From assembly GCF_008254045.1 (NCBI RefSeq), contig NZ_CP042425.1:8260163-8324162 (forward strand): a DNA stretch of 64,000 bases, read 5' to 3'. The DNA comes from Limnoglobus roseus (GTDB lineage: Bacteria; Planctomycetota; Planctomycetia; Gemmatales; Gemmataceae). Under the pieces are notes generated by a model that was given only the letters and a program-made list of their open reading frames with translations, ran no database searches and had not been told where the DNA came from. The position numbers and the translations under genes were made by a program. Shown here piece by piece: positions 43,144 to 52,600 of the stretch (its first letter is position 1; each line of letters begins with the position of its first letter).

Positions 43144-43632
43144 GTGCCATTCCTGGTGGACGGCTACAATCTGATGCACGCGGCCGGCTACCTGACCGCG
43201 AAGCCGACGCAACGGCTGGAGCCGATCCGCCGCCGGTTCCTCGACTGGCTGGCCGGCGTCGGCCGCGCGAAGAAGGCCCAATTCCGTGTGGTCTTCGACG
43301 GGCAGGCCTCGCCGTCCTCGTCGCCAGAAGGGGACCACGGCGGGGTGAAGGTTCGCTTCAGCTTCGGGCTGGCCGCAGACGACGAGATCGAAACGCTGTT
43401 GGAAGTCCCCTCACCGGGCTTGGTGGTGGTGTCGAACGATCAGCGCCTGCACGAAGCCGCGCGGCGGGCGCACGTGACCGCGTGGCGGTGCGAGCGATTC
43501 CTCGACTGGGTCATTCGCGACGAGACGCCGCCTTCGCCGCCCGAAGTGATTCCGCCGGAAAAGCCGACATCCCCGGACGCCGACGCGGAACTGCTCGCCG
43601 TGTTCCAGCAACCACGGGGCCGAGGACGATGA
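43144..43632 (+). CDS. NYN/YacP-like endoribonuclease-type protein
   Basis: The 162-residue protein begins at a GTG and has the YacP/NYN signature: FLVDGYNLMHAAGY with the first Asp, FRVVFDGQASP, and VVVSNDQRLHEAARR with a conserved NDxxL. Acidic residues of this kind form a PIN-like metal site for RNA cleavage (Rae1 of Bacillus is a relative). The C-terminal tail is Pro-rich and disordered. It ends overlapping the MTEAEW gene by 4 bases. Confidence 0.78.
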   Translation: MPFLVDGYNLMHAAGYLTAKPTQRLEPIRRRFLDWLAGVGRAKKAQFRVVFDGQASPSSSPEGDHGGVKVRFSFGLAADDEIETLLEVPSPGLVVVSNDQRLHEAARRAHVTAWRCERFLDWVIRDETPPSPPEVIPPEKPTSPDADAELLAVFQQPRGRGR

Positions 43633-44369
43633 CCGAAGCGGAATGGCTGACGTGTCAGACGCCGCGGAAAATGATCCGGGCACTCGGCACGAAGTTGTTC
43701 GGCCGGAGGCACACACTGTTCCTCACCGGCATCGTGCAATCGCTTGCGGAACACCTTTCGCCAACGGCCCGGTCGTTGGTCGCCCTCCACGAGCAGTTCG
43801 CGGAAAGGGAAATTGAAACCGCCGCCTACCGCGAGCAATTGGCCGCCCTTGACGCCGCGGATTGTCAAACCCTCGATCGGCCGCTACCGGTCAGCCCGGC
43901 CGAACTGGCGGCGCATAACGTCGACGTGTCGATTTTCAACATCCTGCAAGCGCTCAAGTCCTACCAGTCCAATAACAGCCTGCGGGCCTCCCTTGAGTAC
44001 GGGACATTGGCCGCCGTCAATGCCACGCCGGAATGCCTGCGTCCCCAGGCCCGCAAGGATTTTCAGAGTCATGCCTGCGACCTGCTGCGAGAATTGTTTC
44101 CGCCACTAAGTCGCGAGTACGTCGTTCAACCCGACTTCGTCGGCGGTGGTCTGCTCATGCCCGACGGCACGACGTTCCGCGTCCCCGAATTTGCCCGCAA
44201 CATCGCCCTTGGCGTGCAGCGCGATCAGGCGTTCGACCGACTGCCGATTCTGGCCGACGCCTTGGAAGACGCGCACTGCCCCGACCGACCGCTGCTCGAC
44301 CACTTGCGGCACGGCACGAACCACCGCCGCGGGTGCTGGGCACTCGACTTGGTGCTAGGCCGCGGCTAA
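43629..44369 (+). CDS. Gemmata-type MTEAEW protein, unknown function
   Basis: The 246-residue protein opens MTEAEWLTCQTPRKMIRAL, matching a large paralogous family in Gemmata relatives that starts MTEAEWLACTDP. From memory, members often carry a zinc-binding ACACCRR motif, which is not present here. It has an alpha-helical N-half and an Asp/His-rich end (DAHCPDRPLLDHLRHG). The family's function is unknown. ATG 43629 overlaps the previous stop. It converges with larB, sharing four bases at the stop codons. Confidence 0.7.
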   Translation: MTEAEWLTCQTPRKMIRALGTKLFGRRHTLFLTGIVQSLAEHLSPTARSLVALHEQFAEREIETAAYREQLAALDAADCQTLDRPLPVSPAELAAHNVDVSIFNILQALKSYQSNNSLRASLEYGTLAAVNATPECLRPQARKDFQSHACDLLRELFPPLSREYVVQPDFVGGGLLMPDGTTFRVPEFARNIALGVQRDQAFDRLPILADALEDAHCPDRPLLDHLRHGTNHRRGCWALDLVLGRG

Positions 44370-45124
44370 CTCTTCGCAATCTTTCGCACCATCAGGGCGG
44401 CGGCGTACCCCGCCTTGAAGCCGGCGTCGATGTTCACCGTCACTACGCCGGCCGAACAACTGTTGAGCATCGTCAGCAGGGCCGCCACGCCGCCGAACGC
44501 GGCCCCGTAGCCGATGCTCGTCGGGACCGCAATCACCGGGCAATCGACCAATCCGCCCACGACGCTCGGTAATGCTCCGTCCATTCCCGCACACACGATG
44601 ACTACGTCGGCAGCGGCGAGGCGGTCACGCTTCCGCAGGATGCGGTGCAATCCGGCCACGCCAACGTCGGCGATCAACTCAGCGTTCGCCCCCATCACGC
44701 GGGCGGTGTTGATCGCCTCGTAAGCCACCGGCAGGTCGCCAGTGCCGGCCGTCACCACGAGTACGTCGCCGACCAACGGCGGGCGGTCGCCGGGCGTCGG
44801 CAGCCAGAAGGTGCGGGCGAGGTGGTCCACTTCCGCCTGCGGGAACTCGGCCGCGAGGTGCTGGAATTGTTCGCCGCTGACCCGCGTGGCGAGGCAGTCT
44901 TGCCCCGCCTCGCGCATCCGCCGGACGACCTGGACGACCCAGTCCGCCGTCTTCCCCTCGGCCAGCACAACTTCCGGGAAACCGCAGCGTTCGCGACGCT
45001 GAAAGTCGAGCGTCGCGAAGCCGAGATCGCCCGTCATCGGCGTGAGTTGTTGCACCACCGAGGCAATCTCGGTTTCGCCACGGCGAACGGATTCGAGCAA
45101 TCGGCGAACGTCATCGGCAGTCAT
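44366..45124 (-). CDS. larB: LarB, carboxylase for nickel-pincer cofactor synthesis
   Basis: The 252-residue protein has a PurE-like C-terminal domain: VVTAGTGDLPVAYEA, IVCAGMDGALPSVVGG, VIAVPTSIGYGAAFGG, and NSCSAGVVTVNIDAGFKAG. The N-terminus (about 1-75) is the LarB-specific region ending in FPEVVLAEGK. LarB carboxylates nicotinic acid adenine dinucleotide in making the lactate-racemase cofactor. LarC and LarE are not in the window. The PurE alternative is excluded by the N-terminal extension and the IGYGAAFGG loop. The start ATG at 45124 has AGGA upstream. Confidence 0.85.
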   Translation of the reverse strand: MTADDVRRLLESVRRGETEIASVVQQLTPMTGDLGFATLDFQRRERCGFPEVVLAEGKTADWVVQVVRRMREAGQDCLATRVSGEQFQHLAAEFPQAEVDHLARTFWLPTPGDRPPLVGDVLVVTAGTGDLPVAYEAINTARVMGANAELIADVGVAGLHRILRKRDRLAAADVVIVCAGMDGALPSVVGGLVDCPVIAVPTSIGYGAAFGGVAALLTMLNSCSAGVVTVNIDAGFKAGYAAALMVRKIAKS

Positions 45125-45325
45125 CGCGGCTCATTCCTGGTGAGGGTCGTGGGAGGTCCGTTTTATCCCGGCGGGGCGAGAGTGAACACGCGAGGGTTGA
45201 GAGTCGCCGAACTTGAATCTTTTTCAACACTTCCCCGCCTGCGCTGAAGTTCGAGGCCGGAATAGCCGATACACCCGGAAGAACCGGATTCCCGGTCGGT
45301 GGCGTTCGGCCAGCGAGGGTGGGCC

Positions 45326-47026
45326 ATGGCAGGCAGAACACGGAACAAGCTGGCGGTCGGCGTCGTCGCACTCGCGGTCGGGTGGCTCGCGTTCACCACG
45401 GTTCGCCCGGCTGTCGGCCAACCGGCGGGGACCGATGCCCAGGTGATGAAGTCGCGGAACCTCGCCTTCGACCTGAACGTCGACGCCGATCAGAAGGGCG
45501 CGATTCACTCCATCGAACTGTACATCTGCCGCGACAACAGCGGCGTGTGGGAACTCGGCAACACCGCCACGCCGGACGCCAAGTCGATCCTGTACACGGC
45601 GAAAGACGACGGCGTGTACCTCATCAACATGGTCATCGTCTACAAGAACGGCGTCCGCGACCCGGCCGACGTGACGAAGGCCGCCCCGTTGCAAAAGCTC
45701 CTCGTCGACGCCACCGCCCCGGTCGTGCGGTTGACCGCCGACCGTAAGGGCGACGACGTGCAAGTCGGCTGGAGCGTGGACGAACGGAACCCGGCCGACG
45801 CGAAGACGAAGCTCGAATGGAAGCCGATCGGCGATTCGGAACTCGCGTGGAAGAGCGTGACCATCGGCACCACCGACCGCCGTTCCGCGTCGTTCAACCC
45901 CGGTACCGCCGCCGGCCTGACCGTCCGCGTGACGGTCGAAGACGTGGCGGGCAACGTCACGGTGCAATCGAAGGACGTTCTCGGCACCAATACGAGCGTT
46001 AGCGCGTTCGCGCCGCCGGCCGGGACGCCCGCCCCGGACGTCAAGCCGCTCGGCAACGACGGCGGCCTCGTGCTGCCGAAGATCGCCCCGCCTTCGAACC
46101 TGTCGGCGATGCTCAATCCCGCGCCGCCAGTCATCGATCTGACGAAACCGGCACCAACGCCGAGCATCGCCCCGCCAACGATCATCCCGCCCGCGATGCC
46201 CGCACCGGCACCGCCCGCGCCGTTGCCGACACCCGTCGCCATCGCGCCGACCGCGCCCCCCGGCCCCGCTCCGCTGGTGTCCGGGCAGGGAGTCGGGGGG
46301 ACGGCCGTCACCCCGGCGGCGGCCGAGGCACCCGGCGTGAAGGTCATCAACTACCTGAAGTTCGAGGTGCCGTACCAACTCGAAGCGGGACCGTCGGGGA
46401 TCAGCAAGGTCGAACTGTACGTGACCCGCGACGACGGCAAGACGTGGAACCGCTGGAGCGTTCACGACGGCGAGCAGAAGCCGCTGCACGTGGCCCTCGA
46501 CACCCGCGGGAACGTGCAGCCCGAAGGGAGCTACGGCTTCCGCCTCGTGCCGATCAGTGGCGCGGGGATCAGCGAACTGCCGCCGGCGGAAGGCGGCGTG
46601 CCGGACTTCCGCGTGCTGGTCGACCTGTCGCCGCCGCTCATCAAGGTTTACGCGCCCGAAGCGGACCCGGCACGGCCCGGCGTGCTGACGCTGAAGTGGG
46701 AGGTCAAGGACAAGAACCCGCTCAAGGACGGCGTCGCCGTCGCGTGGAGCGACACACTGGGCGGGCCGTGGAAGTCGATCGGCGGGGAAACCGCGACTAC
46801 CATCGTGGCCGGCGCGGGCACCGACATGCCGGTTCGCCTGCCGGACACCGGCAGTTACGCCTGGAAGCTGCCCGAGAAAGTCCCCGCGAAGGTCTACCTT
46901 CGCATGACGGCGTGGGACGCGGCCGGGAACAAGAGCGAGGTGACGACGCCCAACCCCGTCCTCGTGGACCTGACGAAGCCGCGGGCACGGATTCAGGACA
47001 TCATCCCGGCCGGCGGCGTGCGGTAA
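45326..47026 (+). CDS. Large secreted protein with Ig-like/fibronectin-like repeats
   Basis: The 566-residue protein has a signal peptide (about residues 9-32, LAVGVVALAVGWLAF). Beta domains carry a repeating pattern: SIELYICRDNSGVWELG, then SKVELYVTRDDGKTWNRW. Linker segments are Pro-rich (about 255-315, PAPPAPLPTPVAIAP), and two C-terminal domains have NPADAKTKLEW and NPLKDGVAVAW-type repeats. It is probably a surface or envelope protein; no enzyme motif is present. ATG 45326 precedes the signal; a start at 45299 is less good. It converges with the kinase gene at 47052. Confidence 0.72.
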   Translation: MAGRTRNKLAVGVVALAVGWLAFTTVRPAVGQPAGTDAQVMKSRNLAFDLNVDADQKGAIHSIELYICRDNSGVWELGNTATPDAKSILYTAKDDGVYLINMVIVYKNGVRDPADVTKAAPLQKLLVDATAPVVRLTADRKGDDVQVGWSVDERNPADAKTKLEWKPIGDSELAWKSVTIGTTDRRSASFNPGTAAGLTVRVTVEDVAGNVTVQSKDVLGTNTSVSAFAPPAGTPAPDVKPLGNDGGLVLPKIAPPSNLSAMLNPAPPVIDLTKPAPTPSIAPPTIIPPAMPAPAPPAPLPTPVAIAPTAPPGPAPLVSGQGVGGTAVTPAAAEAPGVKVINYLKFEVPYQLEAGPSGISKVELYVTRDDGKTWNRWSVHDGEQKPLHVALDTRGNVQPEGSYGFRLVPISGAGISELPPAEGGVPDFRVLVDLSPPLIKVYAPEADPARPGVLTLKWEVKDKNPLKDGVAVAWSDTLGGPWKSIGGETATTIVAGAGTDMPVRLPDTGSYAWKLPEKVPAKVYLRMTAWDAAGNKSEVTTPNPVLVDLTKPRARIQDIIPAGGVR

Positions 47027-47051
47027 CGGCGGGCGTTACCCCGCCCGAAGA

Positions 47052-48245
47052 TCAAGTTGCCTCGGCCGGCAGGGGCAGTCGAACCGTGAAAGTGCTGCCC
47101 TGGCCCACGCCGGGGCTTTCCGCCGTCACGCGGCCGTCGTGCAACTCGACCAACTTGCGGACGAGGGCCAGGCCGATACCCAGCCCGCCCTGCGCCAGAT
47201 CGAGGTTCTTCCCCACCTGCGTGAACTGGTCGAACACCCGATCCAACATCTCGGGCGGGATGCCCACGCCGGAGTCCTTCACGCACACGACGCCCTCGCG
47301 CTCGACCCGCTGAACGGTCACTTCGATCCGGCCGCCGTTGGGCGTGTACTTGGCTGCGTTGGTCAGCAGGTTGCCGACGACCTGCGTGAGCCGGGTCGGG
47401 TCGGCGACGAGCATGAGCGGTTCCTCCGGCCGGTGAACCGTCAGATGATGGTCGCCCGCGTCGACGACCGGCCGCGTCGCCTCGACGGCGGCCTCGACCG
47501 CGGTCCGGAGGTCGAGCGGTTCCGGGCGGAGGCGGATTTTGCCGCTCGTCACCCGCGAGATGTCGAGCAAGTCGTCGACCAACCGCACCATGTGTCGCAG
47601 TTGCCGCTCCATCATGTCCCGCGCCCGGCCCGTCACGGCCGGGTCGTTGGAAATCTTCAGCACCTGCAACCCGTTCGCGATCGGCGCGAGGGGGTTCCGC
47701 AGTTCGTGGGCGAGCGTCGCCAGGAACTCGTCCTTCCGCCGGTCCGCGTCCTTCAGCGCCTCGGCCGTGCGACGGGTTTCCGCGAGCAGCCGCATGTTCT
47801 CCTCGGTGGCGACCCGGAGTTCGTCCCGCTGGCGGGCCACCTCCTGCCGCTCCCGCCAGAGTTCGAAGAACACGTCGGCCTTGCTCTTCAAGACGTGCGG
47901 CTCGATCGGCTTCGTGAGGAAGTCTACGGCCCCGGCCTCGTAGCCGCGGAACCGCCGCTGCCGGTCCGGTTCGGCGGCCGTCAGGAAGATGATCGGCACG
48001 CGGCGAGTTCGCTCGGTGCCCCGCATCAGTTCGGCGAGTTCGAACCCGTCCATCTCGGGCATGTGCACGTCCACGAACGCGAGCGCCACCTCGTGGACCA
48101 AGAGCGCCTCCAACGCCTCGCGGCCGGACCGGACCTTCAACAGTAACAACCCCTCGCGGCGGAGGAGCACCTCGAGCGCGAGGAGGTTTTCGTCCCGGTC
48201 GTCCACGAGCAAAAAGATAACCGGCGAAGTCCCGGGCCGTGTCAT
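47052..48245 (-). CDS. Hybrid histidine kinase, receiver first
   Basis: The 397-residue protein is a REC-HK. The receiver (about 8-128) has VDDRDEN, the phospho-Asp in LAFVDVHMPEMDG and Lys in DFLTKPIEPH. A coiled linker leads to HisKA with phospho-His in FLATLAHELRNPLAPI and HATPase (NLLTNAAKYTP, DSGVGIP, GGLGIGLALVRKL). There is no membrane part. Its ATG overlaps cheB's stop by 4 bases. Its linker and H-box are nearly those of the kinase at 58345, suggesting duplication. Signals probably come through its receiver. Confidence 0.9.
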   Translation of the reverse strand: MTRPGTSPVIFLLVDDRDENLLALEVLLRREGLLLLKVRSGREALEALLVHEVALAFVDVHMPEMDGFELAELMRGTERTRRVPIIFLTAAEPDRQRRFRGYEAGAVDFLTKPIEPHVLKSKADVFFELWRERQEVARQRDELRVATEENMRLLAETRRTAEALKDADRRKDEFLATLAHELRNPLAPIANGLQVLKISNDPAVTGRARDMMERQLRHMVRLVDDLLDISRVTSGKIRLRPEPLDLRTAVEAAVEATRPVVDAGDHHLTVHRPEEPLMLVADPTRLTQVVGNLLTNAAKYTPNGGRIEVTVQRVEREGVVCVKDSGVGIPPEMLDRVFDQFTQVGKNLDLAQGGLGIGLALVRKLVELHDGRVTAESPGVGQGSTFTVRLPLPAEAT

Positions 48246-48820
48246 GCGTCACCCCCCACGGTGTTCAAGTAGGCGGCGATCTCCTGAAGCGTCATCGCCC
48301 GGGCGGCCGGGCAGGCGGCGAGCGCCTCTTGCGGCATCATTGTGGCCTGGGCGGTGTCCGGCCGCTGGACGAAGGTCGTGCCGCCGCCGTCGTGAACGGC
48401 CCGCAACCCGTGGGCACCGTCGGCGTTGGCCCCGGTTAGCACGACGCCCACGAGGGCCGGCCCGAAGGCGTCCGCGGCCGACTCGAAGAGCACGTCGATC
48501 GACGGCCGCGAGAAGTGGACCGGCTCCTCACTGGACAACGACGCCCGCCCGTCGGGTTCGACCAACAGGTGGTAGTCCGGCGGGGCGAAGTAGACCGTAC
48601 CGCCGCACAGCGGCTCCTTGTCCTCGGCCTCCTTCACGGCAACCTGACAGCGGGCGGCGAACAGTTCTGCCATGAGGCTCTTCTTGTCGGGCGGGATGTG
48701 GACGACCACCAAGACCGGCCAGGGGAATTTGTGCGGCAGTCGCGGCAGGATCGCCGACAGGGCGTCGAAGGCCCCGGCCGACGCCCCGATGACGACGGCC
48801 CCCGCGGGCGGCGCGGTCAC
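48242..48820 (-). CDS. cheB: CheB-type methylesterase domain protein
   Basis: The 192-residue protein is a bare CheB catalytic domain, without the usual N-terminal receiver. The serine motif is VIGASAGAFDAL, the His is in VVVHIPPDKK, and the Asp in LTGANADGAHGL. The GTG start at 48820 has GAGGTGACTC, overlapping cheR's stop. With CheR it would set reversible glutamate methylation. No methyl-accepting chemoreceptor gene lies near, so the target may be a kinase in the cluster. Confidence 0.88.
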   Translation of the reverse strand: MTAPPAGAVVIGASAGAFDALSAILPRLPHKFPWPVLVVVHIPPDKKSLMAELFAARCQVAVKEAEDKEPLCGGTVYFAPPDYHLLVEPDGRASLSSEEPVHFSRPSIDVLFESAADAFGPALVGVVLTGANADGAHGLRAVHDGGGTTFVQRPDTAQATMMPQEALAACPAARAMTLQEIAAYLNTVGGDA

Positions 48821-49662
48821 GAGTCACCTCGTTTCTGGTAGAGCTTCTCGTCGCGGGCGAACTCGGAGAAGTCCTCCGAGTGCTTGTTGAATCGCAGGCT
48901 TTCCTTCGACCCCAGGCCGAGAAACCCCTTGCGGACGAGCGCGTCCTTGAACAACCCGACGGCGCGGTCCTGAAGGTTGCGGTCGAAGTAGATCAGAACG
49001 TTCCGGCACGACACCAGTTGCATCTCGCCGAACACCTGGTCCGAGACGAGGCTGTGGTCGGAGAAGACGGTCCGCTTCCGCAGCGACGGGTCGAACCGGG
49101 CCGCCCCGTACGCGGCGGTGTAGTAGTCCGACAGCGAGGACTTCCCGCCGGCCCGGCGGTGGTTCTCGGTGAAAAGCGGGATGCGCTCGAGTTCGTACAC
49201 CCCGGCCTCCGCCTTCCGCAGCGCCTCGGTGTTGATGTCGGTCCCGTAGAACAGCGTGCGGTCTTCCAGCCCCTCCTCGCGGAACAGGATGGCCAGCGAG
49301 TAGACCTCCTCGCCGGCACTGCACCCGGCCACCCAGACCTTCAGCGACGGGTACGTCCGCAGGTGCGGCACGACCTTCTCGCGGATCGCGCGGAAGTACG
49401 CCGGGTCGCGGAACAGTTCGCTGACCTGCACCGTGAGGAAGGCGAGCAGGGCCGGGAAGACGTCCGGTTCGTGCAGTACGCGGTCTTGCAACTGCGAGTA
49501 GCTGCGGCACGCGAACCGCTCCTTGGCGTGCGAAAGCCGCCGCTTGACCGAGGCCATCGAGTACCCGCGGAAGTCGTAGTGGTAGACCTGCGCGATGGCG
49601 TCGAGCAGCAACCGCAGCTCGACGTCATCGACTTTCGTCGGCGGAATGTGGTCGTCGGTCAT
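48817..49662 (-). CDS. cheR: CheR-type protein methyltransferase
   Basis: The 281-residue protein has the CheR N-terminal helical domain (FRGYSMASVKRRLSHAKERF) and the SAM-binding core: VWVAGCSAGEEVYSLAIL, FYGTDINTEALRKAEAG, VSCRNVLIYFDRNLQDR, LGLGSKESL. It transfers methyl groups to receptor glutamates in chemosensory pathways. ATG 49662 overlaps the upstream kinase stop by 4 bases. The frame upstream to 49812 is antisense-like and unused. Confidence 0.9.
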   Translation of the reverse strand: MTDDHIPPTKVDDVELRLLLDAIAQVYHYDFRGYSMASVKRRLSHAKERFACRSYSQLQDRVLHEPDVFPALLAFLTVQVSELFRDPAYFRAIREKVVPHLRTYPSLKVWVAGCSAGEEVYSLAILFREEGLEDRTLFYGTDINTEALRKAEAGVYELERIPLFTENHRRAGGKSSLSDYYTAAYGAARFDPSLRKRTVFSDHSLVSDQVFGEMQLVSCRNVLIYFDRNLQDRAVGLFKDALVRKGFLGLGSKESLRFNKHSEDFSEFARDEKLYQKRGDS

Positions 49663-52600
49663 GATCGGGGCATCCAGACGCGGACGAGCGACAGCAACTT
49701 CTCCACATCGAGTGGCTTGGCCATGTAGTCGTTCGCGCCGGCGGACAGGCACAAGTCCTGGTCGTCCTTCATCGCCTTGGCCGTCAGGGCGATGATCGGC
49801 AGCCGCCTCCACTCGTCGCGGCTGCGGATTTCGCGGGTGGCGGTGATGCCGTCCATCTCGGGCATCATCACGTCCATCAGCACGAGGTCGATCTTCCGGG
49901 CCGGGTCGCCGAGCGATTTTTCGAGGGCGACAATCGCCTCCCGGCCGTTCCGCGCGACCTGCACGCTGGCCCCGCGGGGTTCCAGGATGCTCGTGAGCGC
50001 GAAGACGTTCCGCACGTCGTCTTCGGCCACGAGGATTCGCCGGCCCTCCAGGGCGGTGTCGCGGCTGCGGGCCTTCTCCAACATCTTCTGCTGTTCCGGC
50101 GGCATCTCGGAAACGACCTGGTGCAGGAACAGCGTCACCTCGTCGAGTAATCGCTCCGGCGACTTCGCCCCCTTGATGATGATCGACTTCGAGTACCGCC
50201 GCAATCGCTGTTCTTCGTCGGCCGATAGTTCGCGGCCGGTGTACACGATGACTGGCGGGAAGGCGTAGGCGTCCTCGCGGCTGAGCGTCTCCAACAGGGT
50301 ATAGCCCGAGGAGTCCGGCAGCGACAGGTCAAGGACCATGCAGTCGTAAGTCGTTGCCTTCAGTTGCTCCAGGCACTCGGCCGCCGTAGCCGCCCCGGCC
50401 GTCTCGACGTCGTGCGCCGCCAACAGTTTCCGCAGGCTGTGGAGTTGCACGGCATCGTCTTCGACGATCAGCACCCGCCGCAGGCGGTGGTCGAGCCGAT
50501 TTTCGAGCTGGTCCAGCGCCTGAACGAGTTCTTCCCGCTTGACCGGCTTCAGCATGTAGCCGATGGCCCCGAGCGAAAGCGCCGTCTGGGCGTAGTCGCC
50601 GGCCGAGACGACGTGGACGGGGATGTGCCGCGTGCGGGAATCCTGCTTCAGCCGGTCGAGGACCGACAGCCCGGAGTTATCCGGCAAGCCGACGTCGAGA
50701 ATGACAGCGCTCGGCCGGTGCTGGATCGCCGTGGCCAACCCTTCCTCGGCCGTCGTCGCGATCAGGCAGTTGAAGTTCAACTCGTGGGCGAGGTCGTAGA
50801 TGATCCGCGCGAACGCTTCGTCGTCTTCGACCGCGAGGATCACGCGGCGCTCGCCGGTCATCCGCTCGCGGTCGTCTTCGACCCGCCGTGGGGACTTGAT
50901 CGGTTCGAACGCGGGAACGGGCTGGCGGGCCGGCGGGATCGGAATGGCGGCCGACTTGGCGACCGCCACGGCGGGAACGGGCCGCTGGCTCGACCGCACG
51001 CGGGCGGCGTCGTACGCGGCGGGGAGCGTCACAGTGAACGTGCTCCCCCGACCCAGTTCGCTCGTCAGACTGAGCGTGCCGCTGAGCAGCCGCGACAGTT
51101 CGCGGGAGATCGACAGCCCCAACCCGGTGCCGCCGTACTTGCGGTTGGCCTTCGCGTCCGCTTGCCGGAACGCCTCGAAGACAACGGCCTGCTGGTCCTC
51201 GGGGATGCCGATTCCCGTGTCCCGGACGGCGAACGAGACCAGCCCGTCGGTGGTGCGGCCGACGCTCAGTTCCACCTCGCCCTGTTCCGTGAACTTGATC
51301 GCATTGGACAACAGGTTCTTCAACACCTGTTCGACGCGCTGCCGGTCGGTCTCGATCGCGTCGGGGCACCCGGGGTCGATCCGCGTGCGGAATTCGAGCT
51401 TCTTCTGCTCCGCGACCGGCCGGAAGGTGCGCCCGAGGGACTCAACGATGTCTGCGATGAGAACCGACTCGGCGTGGACCTCCATGTGCCCGGCCTCGAT
51501 CTTCGACAGGTCGAGGATGTCGTTGATGAGGGTGAGGAGGTCGTTGCCGGCGGCCTGGATCGTCTGGGCGAATTGTACCTGCTCGGCGGTGAGGTTGCCG
51601 GTCGCGTTGTCGGCGAGCAGCTTGGACAGGATGAGTGACGAATTCAGCGGCGTCCGCAGCTCGTGCGACATGTTGGCGAGGAAGTCCGACTTGTACCGGC
51701 TCGCCCGTTCGAGTTCTTGCGCCTGCGCCTGCACCGACTGCCGGGCGCGGGTGGCCGAGTCCCGTTCGACTTCCAGGAGCGCGGCCTGCCCTTCGAGTTG
51801 TGCGTTGGTCTGTTCGAGTTCCACCTGCTGCTGTTCGAGCCGGCCCTGCGATTCGCGGAGTGCCCGGCCCTGCTCTTCGAGTTCCTCGTTGGAGACGCGG
51901 AGTTCCTCCCCCTGGGCTTGCAGCTCCTCCGCCTGCCGTTGCGTCTCTTCGAGGAAGTCTTGCAGGCTCGCCCGGTAGGTCGCCGCCCGCACGGCCATCC
52001 CGGCTGATTCGGACACTTCTTCGAACAGGCCAGTCACGCGGCCGTCCACGGGGTGAACGAAGCCGAGTTCGATCATGGCGTTCACGTTCCCGTCGGCGGT
52101 GAGCGGGGCGACCAGCAAGTGTCGGGGCGTGCCCCGGCCGAAGGCCGACCCGATCGCGAGGTACCCGTCCGGCACGTCTCGCAGGATGAAGGTGCGGTTG
52201 TCCTTCGCCGCTTGCCCGAGCAAGCCGTCGCCGAGCGAAAACCGCTCCGCCGTGCCGCCCGCCACCGGCACGCCGTAGGTCGCCACCCGGCGGAACGCCC
52301 CTTGCTCGGCGGCGAACATCGCCCCGGCGTGCGCGCCGAGGTACTCGGCCAGGAACTTCAGCACGCTCTCGCCGAGTTGCTCGATGCGGCGGTCGCCGAC
52401 CATCGCGGTACTCAGCCCGACCTGGCCGGTTTGCAGCCACTCTCGCCGTCGCTGCGCGAGAATAGACCGCCGCACGAGGGTGGCCACGGCAGCCGACAGG
52501 CCCACGCCGAGCAACCCGGTCAGCACCCCACTGCTGATCGCGAGCTCGAAGGCCTTGTCCATTTCCTCGATCCGCCGGTTGCGCTGATCCCGTTCGACGG

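Noticed and set aside
45224..46489. Minus-strand frame opposite the secreted protein gene
   Set aside because: Low-quality, Arg/Gly/His-rich translation; the plus-strand protein has a signal peptide and repeats.
46993..48252. Minus-strand frame overlapping the REC-kinase
   Set aside because: It is another frame of the same strand; the kinase frame has the complete motifs.
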